Shown: piece after piece, positions 1-11,700 of the stretch
Layout of the letters: every line of letters begins with the position of its first letter
Position numbering within the stretch: the first letter of the stretch is position 1
Source of the DNA: Campylorhamphus procurvoides
Taxonomy: Eukaryota; Chordata; Aves; Passeriformes; Dendrocolaptidae
Assembly (NCBI GenBank): GCA_013396655.1
Contig: WBMV01001910.1
Coordinates: 744,001 to 808,000, forward strand
Length of the DNA stretch: 64,000 nucleotides
Direction of reading: 5' to 3'
The notes under the pieces: generated by a model
Databases searched by the model: none
Seen by the model: the letters and a program-made list of their open reading frames with translations, nothing else
Told to the model about the DNA's origin: nothing
Program-made: the position numbers and the translations under genes

Positions 1-1050
1 AGGAAATACAGTGATATTTTTGCAGACATTTTGAGAGAATCAGCTGCTCTTTGCCCTTCTACAGATGCAGCACCAGATTTTCAGCAGAAGAGCAGAGGCT
101 TTTAAGTGCATAGCTCCCAGCCTGCTCCTGCTCTCATCACATTCTTGCATAGTGACCAAAACTGAGTAAAACCTGGTTATGACTCATGCTCTGGGAAGTG
201 GGGGGGGAGCTCCTGCAGTCTCTGAGAAGCTTTTGATTTATTCCTTGGCTTCTCTTCCAGCATACCATCAGCTGTGAATGCAGGTAGGTGTTAAATAAGA
301 TGAAGGATGAGAGACACGTTGACTCTTCCTGAAGATTTGTGTGGCTACTTATCTCCCTGCTGTTTCTCATTACCTGTTATTTATACTGGCCAAGCTAGCT
401 TTCCATCTGCAAAATAAAGTTCACAGCCAAGCTAATCTGTATTCAGGTTCTCAGGGCAGATTTTCACAGACAGCTGCAGCACTGGCTTCTCCAGAGCTCT
501 GCAACTCCACATGAACACTGATGGACATAGCACGTGGTTCTGTGATGAGATAGAGGCTGGTGGGCTCTTGTCTTTGCTTTGGGGTGTTGCAATCACATCT
601 TGTACGCTTATGCAGAACTGGCTATGGCTGCTTGGCCAAAGCAGACCATGGCAAGAAGGGAGCCTCTAATTGTCCCTAAGACAGAATTCAAAATATTTTC
701 TAGCAAAACCAAGCATACACTCAATCTGTTACCTAATGAAATGTGTTAAAGCAACCAAATAAATTAAAAGGAGCAACAAAACATTCCTGAAATAGCAGGG
801 TCTTACTGTAAACGAAGTGGTGCTGAGAGCTTTCATGACATTACAAAACTCTAGAGATTTGCACAAATATTGCAGTAAGTTAGTAATGTAACCTTGCACA
901 GATATTGAATTCAGACTGTCAAGGACTGAGAGACCTTCTCAAGGTCAGCCTGGAAAGTTAACAGGAAATCATTGGCTAGAAATACAGAACAAACAGACAC
1001 AGGTTTCTTCCCCCAAAATCCCCAAGGCTTGTGAACATCAAGTGATTTAC
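1..1050 (-). other. LAPTM4B: LAPTM4B intron 4 (partial)
   Basis: Intron sequence running off the left edge. The next coding exon (loop PPNFPY and TM4 in the family) was looked for and not found here. No repeat was recognised. Confidence 0.8.
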
Positions 1051-1173
1051 CAGCTGACGGAGGTAGTCCTGAATTGTGCTGGGATAGATGAGTACACTGA
1101 TGGCAACCAATGTGTTGAGAGCAAAGTCAAAGATCTGATAACAGAAGAAAGGGATGATCCAAGCTGCATGTTG
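1051..1173 (-). CDS. LAPTM4B: LAPTM4B coding exon 4
   Basis: This exon is 123 nt (41 codons), phase 0 at both ends. The acceptor AG is at 1175-1174 and the donor GTAAAT starts at 1050. It encodes TM3 ([19 protein letters not shown], then [10 protein letters not shown]) and the start of the large second loop ([10 protein letters not shown]). The following exons are not in the window. Confidence 0.95.
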
Positions 1174-1752
1174 CTAAAAAGGGAATAAATTAGAAACTCA
1201 TCAACCACAAGTTAAAATAGAAGGATATATCTTTCTACACTAAAATTTAAGGAATATTTGACTCTATGAAGCATTAAATCAGCTAAAAGAAATATGACAT
1301 TCAGCCAGAATGGTTGGCCAAGGCAGTTTGGCCACTGAACTGCAGTAATATGTGCGGTACAACTCCCACAACTCCTTATATTAGGATAGGTAGAAACAAT
1401 ATGTTACTTTTCCCTTCTAATTAATAGGATTAATGTTGGGACAAACTACAGACTTGGGAGGTGAATGAGAAAAAATTCCCTTAACTTTAATAGGTACAAG
1501 ATTCAGTTCTCTGAATTCACCATTTGCCCAGAGCTTGGTTATATCTGAAACTGCAGCCAGCCAACACAACTGGGCAGTTCTGTTGCCTGCAGCAGGGGTA
1601 CCATTGATCTAAGCAATCAGTTCTGCTGCCTCTTTTTTTTTTCCCTCTGAGTTTTCAGCTGAACAACTAAAGCAGCAATTGATAGAAAGCATTTTTCTTA
1701 GTTATGGAGTTGTGCGGTTCACTTGATTCATGTATTCAGCAAATATAATTAC

Positions 1753-1826
1753 CTTATATGCGCCATATGTAGCCATTGCACAGATCAGAATCATAAGGAG
1801 AGAAATTGCAGTAGCAATACACATAT
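1753..1826 (-). CDS. LAPTM4B: LAPTM4B coding exon 3
   Basis: This exon is 74 nt. The acceptor AG is at 1828-1827 after a pyrimidine-rich tract, and the GT donor is at 1752-1751. Joined to the single base from exon 2 it gives Asn-Met-Cys and then TM2 (IATAISLLMILICAMATYG), ending AYK in phase 0. It differs from human by very few residues in this stretch. Confidence 0.95.
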
Positions 1827-4800
1827 CTGGAAAAGAGACACATCAAGAGGGTTGCAGATAAATTCAGAGCTTGGTTCAGTTATTTTGCCATCTACATTGT
1901 GCAGGGCATCTCAAAGGGCAGGGTGAGGAAGTGGGTGGAGATGGGGTCAGGTGTGTCATTCAGCCATTCCTGGAGGAAATCTCTGGCTTTCAGGGGGAAC
2001 CTCCTAAATATGAGAAGCACAGACAGTGCTTCTGGCTGTGCAAGCCTGCAGCCTTACAGTGTGCTTACACTTACACTGTGCAAGCCACTGAAACCTCTAG
2101 GAGGCTGTGGAGGTGAAGGGTCTAATTTTTCCGAGGATTTTAAAAACTCAGGAGCAGTCTTGACAAGAAGACTATTTTGCTGGTGATGATGACATCTGTA
2201 GTCAGAAATCTGTGTCTGCTTTTCTGCACTACAGATTGTTTCTGCACCAACAGCCGCTGTATACCATTGCTCACAGACCTCTCTTCTGGAAAAGGAGCAA
2301 AACTGGCAAGTAAAGGCATCTTTGAGGAGAAACAACATCTTGAAAATTTTCATTTCAACCAAGAATACTACAGAGATATATTTATTAATGAAGATGTGTA
2401 ACTGTCAGGAAAGGTGAAGCAGTAAAGGAAGGAAAATATTTTTTAAGGTTTTGATTGAAGTAATTACAGGACTCCTATCTTTTTCTTTTATTGCTGATCA
2501 GCTTTCAGTTTTCCTTAGATTTAAGAAGTTCCAAAGTCATAAGGACCTGGAAGGAGATCCTGAGGGAAAAAATTACATATGTTTGGTCTTTTCATATGCA
2601 CTCCCCTTGACATCATTATAGGCCATTATCAGGTTATCAGCAGTGAATTTCTGAACCCGACCTTAGAGTGAGTTTGGGAGTGCAATGGCACATTGCACCA
2701 ACTTTTCCAATGCTAAACCAGTACACAAAGAGGAGGGAGAATGAGAAATACACAGGACACAACTTAAGAGATTCCACTTCTGTTGGTGTCTCTGAGGTAC
2801 CTGCTGCTCCCATTGCTGTCACCAGATACATTTAAACTATCTGCCTTGATGAGGCACTTGGTGGACCTGAGACACACACAAACAGATGACAGGGTAGGCT
2901 GTTCACTATCCTAACTCTGGAGGCATTCAAAGTGTAAAGATGACTTCATGTGATCACAGACTTGCCACAACATCTAACTCTAGCACATGGTGAGGACCAT
3001 CCCACAGCATGGGCCAGTCCCTCTAACTTCCTGGATGTATCAAAATCAGGTTCTAGGGAGGTACCCTGAAGCCTTCATCAAAGTGCCTGAAAGGGACTGA
3101 TCAGGTAGCTGTGGACAGGTCTCACCTACCACCACCAGGTAGCAGTGCAGGCTCACCCGGGCTGAAGAGGAAGACCAGACGAAGTCTTGCCTGTCATTAT
3201 TTCCAGCCTACCAGTATGATCATCCATGTGGAAGACAAAGGACCCAGTCCTTGATCCTCCCGTGCCTGAGGGAACACAAACCTTACCCTAGCACAGAGCT
3301 CTCATGGCACTAATCCAGATTTCTGCTGGCCCTAGATGCAGAGAGGAACCCAAGACTTATGAAGCTGGTGAAAAATGAGCAAGAGGAGACTTGCTGGCTG
3401 GTGAGGGCACCTCCAGAGCATGCTTATGTTCTCTGGGCTACAGGCTCCTGGGGCACTGCACCTACCAATGGCAAGATTAAGGACTTCAGAACCCAGGGTT
3501 CTCCTTTTCCAGGACTCTGCCTATGTTCTGGCTTTCAGGACTCTTGGTTCTTTCTCTCTTGCCCCCCAAATTTTGTGCTTGTGATTGCATAGGGACCCAA
3601 ATGCCACAGAAGAAGTCCTATTGCAGGCTACTTCCTAATTTAATGGATTAAAATGTAATGGATAAAGTGCCCTTTCCTGGCACTTGGAGAAGCACTGTAG
3701 TCTCAAGTCTAATGAGGCCCTGGAAGGCAGATGTCCTTACTCACAGTGCAAGTGCCTGAATCTTTGTCCTATTGTCCAAATAAGCAGGCCTCACCCAGGA
3801 GAGGGGTAAGCACTCAGCACTGAGTTTACCTGCACCCTGGTGCTCACTGCTTCCTTCACAGTGGCTTCCTGCAGCTCAGCTTGTAGGTGCTATGAAATGC
3901 CATCGGGAGGCAGCTGGGCTCCCTGCTCATAATTCAGCAGGGGATGACATCTCAGGGCATTCAAAACTGCTCTTTAGAGGCACCTCCTTCTCCTCTTAGA
4001 CTGTGTGGAGAATCCAGACATCCAGTGCAGGTGTCTGAGCTGCATTGTCTCTAGCTTTTTAGGAGTCATAGAGGCTGTGCTGTGGCTGTCAAAGGTGATC
4101 TGAATTCTGCCCTCAAGAGCAAGACATCCACAAAATAATGCTCTACTAATAAAAGACACTGCAGCTTCTTCAGTCACTTTTAGCTGTGTGACCATTTACT
4201 CTGTCTGCCCACATACATCCTGTGAAATCAAAATGACTTTGAATAGACCAGGTACAATTGAGGTAATGAAAGAAAAGGAGAGAAATGGAAATGGCTGCCT
4301 GTAGCCCCTAATCTCAACTGAACTTTTTGTAAAAGAGGCTCTCGGATCAGTACTTTTATTCTGACCATCAGCTGTGAGGCACTACTTATTTATTAATTCT
4401 GCCTGTTCTTAATCCCAACCACCCACATCCGAGGGGAAGCTGCTGTCATTGTCATTTGCAGCAGATGCAGCAGTCACAGGCCCCACTTTGCCCACGACCA
4501 TGGCAGAACTGGTTCAGAGCCAGAGCCTAGCAAACCACGATGAATTTGACATTGAAGCTCGTCTGACACACTCACGCTCCCTGTCTCCAGTGTCTCCCTA
4601 GCTGTGCTCCACCATGCCAAGTTGGCTCAAGTTAGTTCTTTCTCATTTAAGGCTTCATTGGTTTTTTTGAGCTGTGTCAGCTACAATTAATCAGCATGAA
4701 ACTAGATATGTAGCACATTAAATGAGAAACTAACAGGGGTGTGTGGTTTTTTTTTCCAGCCATGCTGTGCTTTCTATGACATTCATGGGTAGAAGGGCTG

Positions 4801-5071
4801 TACTTGGCCCACTGAAGGAGTTGTATATGCAGCTTATTGCCCTAGATGGCTTTTTGATTTTTTTTTCTTGGGTTTAAAGAAACCAATTGAGGGTTTTTTC
4901 TTATACCTTATAATGAGATTCTACCTTCATGTTGCTTGGGGAGAAGATGCTGCTGGGGCTGTGCAGAGCTCCTTCCATGAGATGCTCATGTGCATGGCAA
5001 GCTGCAGCCAAAGCTCCCTCGAATCCATCTCAAAAGTATTTCCTTGCCTTCCCCTCTCGTCTTGCAAAGTG

Positions 5072-5618
5072 TGTACATTGGGTCTGGCTGAGATTGGGTT
5101 CGTTTCCCCAGAGCAGCCTCACAGTGCTGTGCTTTGCATTGGTAGCCAGAAGGGTGTTGGTAACACACCAGTGTTTTGGCTACTGCTGAGCACAGCGCCA
5201 GCACTGTAACATTCCTTCCCCAGCTGAGGGCAAGATCCTGGGAGGGGACACAGCCAGGCCAGCTGGCCCAAACTAACCAAAGGGATATTCCATACCATAT
5301 GATGTCTGCTCAGATACAAAAACTAAGGAAAGGAGCAGGAAGGGGGAATTCATTGTTTCCAATGGCTGCCTGCTAAGAAACAGCTACACATGCTGAAGCC
5401 GGGCTTCCTGGGAAGTGGCTGGACATCCCTGCTGATGGGAAGAAAAAACTTGTTATTTTCTGCTTCGCTTTTGTGCATGCAAGCTTTAGCTTTTTGCTTT
5501 AATAAAATGCCTTGTCCATGAGTTGTTACCCATCTTATTCCCTCTCCCCTTTTCTGGTTGGGGAGTGATAGATGGGCTGGGTGGGCACTTGGTGTCCAGC
5601 CAAGGTCAACCCACTACA
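5072..5618 (+). mobile_element. Solo LTR, related to the one at 59098
   Basis: About 547 bp beginning TGTACATTGGGTCTGGCTGA and ending CAACCCACTACA. It shares CCAAAGGGATATTCCATACC and the CTGCTGAGCA region with the 59098 element. Its AATAAAATGCC polyadenylation region lies at the equivalent place. Flanks are AAGTG (5067-5071) and AGGTG (5619-5623), a one-mismatch target duplication, so it is older. It lies in LAPTM4B intron 2, antisense to the gene. Confidence 0.8.
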
Positions 5619-8318
5619 AGGTGCGCAGGGACAGAGAACAGCAGCCAGTGAGGCCAGTGCCTGAGCCAGGACTTCTGTGGAGTGATGAAGACCTCAAATC
5701 CTCCAGCTCATCACCTGCCCCAGCCCTGGAGTTAATCACTGGCTCCAACAGCAGGGGCCCAAAAGCTGCTGATCAGCAGCCTGCAATCCTCAGGCAGTTT
5801 CGTCCACTCTCCCAGCCTTATTTATCCAACTGCCTCAATGTCAGCTAAGGATTACTGCCTTGCTCTCTCCTCCAGGCTGCTTGTGGAAGCTGGGTGCCAC
5901 TGCTGCCAGTCACTGTGCAGCTCCTGGGTCACAGCCCGGGCAGCAGTGGCATTTTCTCTCTGGCAAAGGAAGGAGGGCAGTGAGAAGGAAAGAGTTTTCT
6001 GCACCTTTGAGCCCAGCACATTTACTCCAGAGGATAAGGCTGGGAGGAAGATGCCACCCTAAATATGCTAAACTAGGCAAGGATCTAGTTTTTTCCCCCT
6101 CTATGTAACATGGGGGTCATACTACATGGGTGGTGTTGATGGTTTAGGGCAAGAGTGCACCTACTCAAGTACTTTCATTTACTCCCTGGCAGAAGGCCAA
6201 GCCTGTTGTCTGTTGGTTCCTTTATTAAAATTTTTCTCTTCGAATTAATCTTTTTAAGTCGTGGGTGCATGTCATGTTAGGCAGAGAGATCATCATATTA
6301 TCCTGCCCTGCCCTAAGATCTCTGTTTGTCCCATCTGCCCATCCCAGGGCAGGGACATAGGCAGATTTTGAACTGAGTTAGTGACATTGGTGCCAAAGTT
6401 TCTCACACTTCCTGTAGGGCGCACAGAGGATTTCAGTCCTTGCTGTCATACGGCTTGTGAATGATCATACACATCTCTGACACAGTGAAAGCAGTAAGTA
6501 AAAACCAAGCAAGATCCACTGCTGGTTTGGGCTGTTGACATTTCAGGATGATGGTCTGTGTGTCTGAAGAAGGTGAGCAGAAGGCTCAGGTGAAACCCTC
6601 TGGGAAGTCAAAATTAATTACAGGGCTTTTCCATCTCCTGCTCAGAGATTATTAGTCTTTTAACAGCAGCAGTATTACACAGTTTACATGTTTCTAATTT
6701 TTTCTAGTTCAGCTTCTGGTTCATAAACTCCCTCAGGCCCTAAGGACATAATAAGAAAGATGAGTCTAAATGGGCCCAGCTGAACATCCAGTACACGAGG
6801 AAGCTTAGCATTTTGCCCAGCTCCCAGATGTACATCTTGGACAGCCAGCCAAACCACACACCCTGGTGTCTTCCAGTACCTCCATCTGCCACCTGGTAAG
6901 TCTTGGCAGACTTTTTTCTCCTCTTTCCTTTTCTAGAATACAAGGGAAAAGCAATAGCCTAGAGCTTTTTCTAAGTGTTCAGGTAAATCCTTTCTCTGTC
7001 TAATTAAACTGGCATTTTGGAGCCTCTGGTAATGCCTTGGGAACGATGCTTAATCCTGAAATTAAGGCTAAGCAGCCCTTTGCAGAACTGACAATGCACT
7101 GGCATTTCCGAACAGTTTGCACTAGACTGGCTGTGGCTTTGCAGGGGGCAGGCATTTTTCCCACTGCTGGCACAGAAAACTGAAAATTATCCATAAACAA
7201 TGCACAGCCAGAAATAAATCTGAATACAAACACTGGGGGAATCCTGGTATCTTGGAAGTCAAGGGAAAACTGTCATTAACTTAATTTCACTACTGTGACT
7301 CAGCTAGTAAGTTTATTTCTAGATGATCTTTTCAGTTAAGAGGGAGCATCTTAGAGGAGGGAGGGAAAGGGAGTGACAAATTCTACGTGCAAACTCTGTG
7401 TCTGTGTTTTGTTTGTTTTTTGTCTGCTATTGATAGGAACACCAATAGTAACAAGAATAATGGCTACCAGTGTTTTCATCATTATTATTTGTCAAGACAA
7501 GTACATATAAATAACGATTTTGGGGCCTTCCTTAGGATAAAAAATTATGTATCTTCCTGTATTTCATGTGCATGGCTTCAGCATATGCAAGTAACCTAAG
7601 AAACATTTCTTCAAAAAAGACAAATAAAAGTAGGAAAAGAGAAGAGAAGGTAGAAGTTGGTCTGATGATTTATCGATAATAAAACATTTCTTCAGATTCG
7701 AATAAATATAGTAATAAGAAAGTCATAAGAAGAAAGGCATTATCTCCTGACAGCTAACTATAAAAGTAACTATTTCCAGTAACTATAAAAGCCAGTAGCT
7801 GGATTCAGCTGCCTTTACTCAGTAAGAGATTAAACTGGAGGGAGTCAAAGAAGAAAAGGAGACATTAATTCAAATGTTCATTCGCAATTTTAACTGTCTG
7901 TGAAATGTTCCTTTTACTGAATGGAAATGAGGTCGCTTGGCCCACAAGCCATCCTTTTACAGTCTTGCAGTGTTCACTTCAGAAGCCTTGATAAAAATAT
8001 ACAGAAAATACCATTTTTAAGTGTGGATGGAAATCCCCAATGTACTTGATCTGACAGCTATTGCATTACAAAACAGAATTACAATTTTAAAGCCTTGGGC
8101 ACTGGCAGGCCTCTGATGTCAGCTATATAAAACCACACTGACAGACAGTCATTACCAAGGTTAATCTCTGAGAATTAGGACAAGGCAGTCAGTTTTAATA
8201 TGTCAGAACCAGCTAGGAGCCCATCTGTATCTACAATGGTCCTTACTTTCTTAAATCCAGTTATATAAAAAGATTTTTAGTCGGAAGTTGTAGGTGGTTT
8301 TTCAATGAAGACACAATA

Positions 8319-8352
8319 AAGTAAAAGTAGCAATAAAGTGAAAGTAGTAATC
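8319..8352. repeat. Short direct repeat, 17-bp unit
   Basis: CAATAAAGTAAAAGTAG is followed at once by a near copy CAATAAAGTGAAAGTAG in LAPTM4B intron 2. It is a simple local duplication. Confidence 0.75.
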
Positions 8353-9377
8353 ATCCCTTATCATTAATTTAATGTAGACCCTCAAGGCATATTTGCATTA
8401 CATGCCTTGTGGAAATAAGCATCCCTTAAATGATACCCAGCAGCTCTGACACACCATAGAGCAACTATTTTTCTCATCTGTGGGGCTATTCCTTCTCCCA
8501 CTGGTACTTTTATTAACTTCGGTAGGAATGAGGAAAGGACTTGGAGCCTTTTGCTGTGGATTGGTTGGATTCTGAGAAGAAAGACACCAGTATAACTAGC
8601 AAAAGACCTCATTTCAGATTACTGTGAGAAATGCTGAATGTAACCATCTTGTTGGCAGAAATGAAAATAAACAGACATTTTCATCAAAATCACTTTGAGG
8701 GAAAACTTTTCTAGACATAAATTAAACAGTTAAATCAACAAACATCACTAAATAATTTGAAACAGTCATGGACAAAAGAAACATTTGCAAAGGACAGGAG
8801 GTTTTGCCGGAGACAAATTGCCTTTTGGTGAGAGAATGAACCACCATGTGTTATTTCTAATATGCCTATGACTATATAGTTGGTATTTATACTTGCATCC
8901 ATTAGAATAGGTTTGTGCAAGTCATGCCATGTACCCAGGGTGGGTGCATGAATACATGCAACATGAATGAACGCACCCAGACAGTTATATAAAGAGCAGT
9001 ATGGGTTCTTATGCATGTGCAGGCATAATGGGACATGGTGCCAGGAGGTGCAAAGACTTTGTATCTCCCTGTGTCTTGCAAAATCCACCTCAGACTTTCA
9101 GCATCACGCTCAGGGATACAATTCCATGCGTAGGGCTGGCTCTGCCCCTGCCAAGCCAGGACACAAGAGGAGCAGACGGATTGATTACTAAGAGGTGGCA
9201 GATAAGGTTACTAATAGAAAACCAGTTTGAACTGTGCCATGAATACACCCTTCACAATAAAAATGCATCTGTAAGATACCAAGGTGAAGCAATAATTAAA
9301 AGTAATTATTGAAACGACAGGACAATTACATAAGTGCTGGAGCAATGAGTACTAGTATTTAGATAGTTTGTACTTAC

Positions 9378-9489
9378 TGGCATCATCCATAAATTCAAAT
9401 TCACCCCCTAATTCAGCGCTGGTTAGGTGGTACTGGTCAGGATCAGTCAAGGCGCTCAGCAGAATCAGCAAGACCACCGAATTGATAAT
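9378..9489 (-). CDS. LAPTM4B: LAPTM4B coding exon 2
   Basis: This exon is 112 nt, with its acceptor AG at 9491-9490 and a GTAAGTA donor from 9377. It enters in phase 0 and leaves one base of a split Asn codon. The product completes TM1 (IINSVVLLILLSAL) and forms the first luminal loop (TDPDQYHLTSAEL, then GGEFEFMDDA). The human loop carries an N-F-S sequon where this sequence has H-L-T, so that potential N-glycosylation site is absent here. The human comparison is from memory. Confidence 0.95.
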
Positions 9490-10759
9490 CTACAGAGAGC
9501 AAAAACAGGAAAGGGTCATGCTGTAAAAGTAATCCATGAGAAACCTCTGGACAGCACACAGCCACCATGCTCCGTGACAGACTGTTTTCCAACTGTAGCA
9601 TTTAACTAACGCTGCAATTAGTTTCTCTAGATTGGTGTAAGCAGGACCTATTTCTCCCCTAAGTGGCAACATGAAAATTAAACAAAATGTGGATTACCTC
9701 TTTTCATTCCAACTTTACCCCACGCCAGTAACATCAGAAAAGTTCCTGCTGCTCTTTCAGACTATAAAACATGTTGGCACATCCACCAGTTTGTTCTGCT
9801 GCAAAAAACTAAACTCAATTAAACCAAATCATTTTATTCAATACTACAAATGGGTGCTGTAGTCAAGGACTATCAGCATGACAGAGCAGGAACAGGAGAC
9901 AGGCCCTGTGAAATTGTTAGATGATCAAAGAGGAGCTGAATTGCTGGAAAAGGCTGTATTTTAAGAAGCCATGAATGATGAGCTGATTCACATGAGGTGC
10001 TAAATGAGGAGACCTGAGGGGATGGAAGGAGGTGGCAATGTGAGCCCAGTGTCTGATGCTCACTTTCCCGTGTCACATGGCACAGAGAGACATTCACATC
10101 CACCAAAGCTTTAGCTATGAAATAAGTGAATTAAATGACAAGAATATAGTATCAAGTGATTGAGTAGAAGCAGATTGTCAAGTATCAGCTATGAGCAGAT
10201 CAGAGAGGTAGCCACGATTTTAACTGTATTTTAAAACGAATCTGAACAAAATGCTCCTACCACTTTGAAGTGAAGAGGGCTAATTGCAGAAAAGAAGACT
10301 CTTCACCATGAAATAACACAGTCAGGCTAAAAGTTTATTCTACAGAAATAGGAAGATAACCAGTGAACAAGCAAATGAAGATAAGAAAGTTGACAATGGA
10401 ATATGCTGGGAAAGACAGATTTTTATTGCTTTAGTCTCACTTTGAAGTTATTCTAATCTGATCACAGGTTACAAACAGCAACGAAAAGGTGTAGGAACAC
10501 AAGCTACTGTAAGACATAACAGGTTAGGGAATTTCTTGGGTAAAACAGAAGCTTTTTGATAGGCAAATCCCATAAAGTTTAGCTGATACCAGATCTGTTA
10601 GCAGTCTTTGAAAATACTGTTGAGACTGAGTTCACAAGACAAGGAAAGGCTAAGTGCAGTTTATGCCTTTTCAAAGCAGGAATTTCTAGCTAGATTGTGA
10701 GACTTAAAACCAAAATAAACTGAAGACCAGGAAATCAAGCAGTCTCCCCATTAGCATTC

Positions 10760-11700
10760 TGAATTTGTACAGTCATGAGCAACAATCACGATGGGCTTAT
10801 CAAGGACAAAATGTAAGTAATTAATCTTATTTTTCTCCTCTGATAGGCTAAGGGGCCTTATGGACAGGGCAAAAGCTGTAGATTTCATCTCTTTGCATCT
10901 TAGCCCACCTTTTGACATTATGAGATCCTCATAAACGAGCACAGAAAACCTGTTACATTGATTGGGGGTTTCCACTATCATTGAAAAACTTGGTATTTGA
11001 AGTCACTTATGACTTGTACCTTTCTTTAATTTGCAGACAATGCTAAACTGTAAGCACTTTAGGAGATAAGATTAAAACCATTTTGACCAACCAGAGCAGA
11101 CTTCAGACAACAGAGCCTAATTCCATACTAATAAGCATGGAGCATCACATTTATGACTTAAAATATCTGAGTGGGCTATAGTTCTTCAGAAAGGAGTCTG
11201 GGTATGACAGTGAGTGAACCGAACGTGACTCAGTGGCATCCCATAAGCTCATCTTTGTGACTACATGGTGGTGGGCAGTACTGCAGAAACCTGGATAGCA
11301 GATGCACAAGCCTTCCTCCCACTTGCCCTACATGGGCCTCTGCAGAAAGTGTCCAGTTCAAAGTCCTAAAACACACAAAGAAAAACCCTGGGGAGGATCC
11401 TGAAATAGAACAGATGGTAATCAGCCATTTAGAAAGTCAAATTAACATGGGTTGTCAGACTAACTAACTCGGGTCGCTTGCAAGGAAAAGGTAGAGGGAG
11501 ATGCTCTCAGCCTTTTATATGTGCAGAAAGGTGGGGAAAAGAAGGAGGCAATAGACTTTCCTCCAGATCCACTAGGAGATGAGTAAAGTAACAGACTTAA
11601 ATTACAGCAAAAGGAAATTTGTTAGGAAGTTTAGTTCAGCATCTTGCTGAACAATAAGAATAATCAGACTGCAGAAGAGAAGATCTGAAGGCGATTTGAT
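10760..11700 (+). mobile_element. Degenerate CR1 LINE remnant
   Basis: Weak but ordered similarity to CR1 ORF2 DNA and the following region. A segment near 10860-10935 corresponds to the reverse transcriptase stretch usually reading GKAVDVVYLDFSKAFDT. A piece near 11200-11230 resembles the LNMSQQ region, and 11590-11640 resembles the tail ending GGxxRLDIRK. It is heavily decayed, lies in LAPTM4B intron 1 and is antisense to the gene. Confidence 0.6.

Larger units (their letters stand above)
1827..9377 (-). other. LAPTM4B: LAPTM4B intron 2
   Basis: A 7.5-kb intron. It holds the LTR at 5072-5618, a 16-bp palindrome GCTGCTGATCAGCAGC at 5765-5780 and a short duplication at 8319. I see nothing identifiable in the rest. 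Short open frames here show no family resemblance. Confidence 0.85.

Noticed and set aside
4868..5209. 113-codon plus-strand open frame
   Set aside because: It runs from unique intron into the LTR starting at 5072 and has no protein similarity.
5765..5780. Perfect 16-bp palindrome GCTGCTGATCAGCAGC
   Set aside because: Isolated, with no loop, partner site or nearby gene to give it a role. Expected occasionally by chance in 64 kb.
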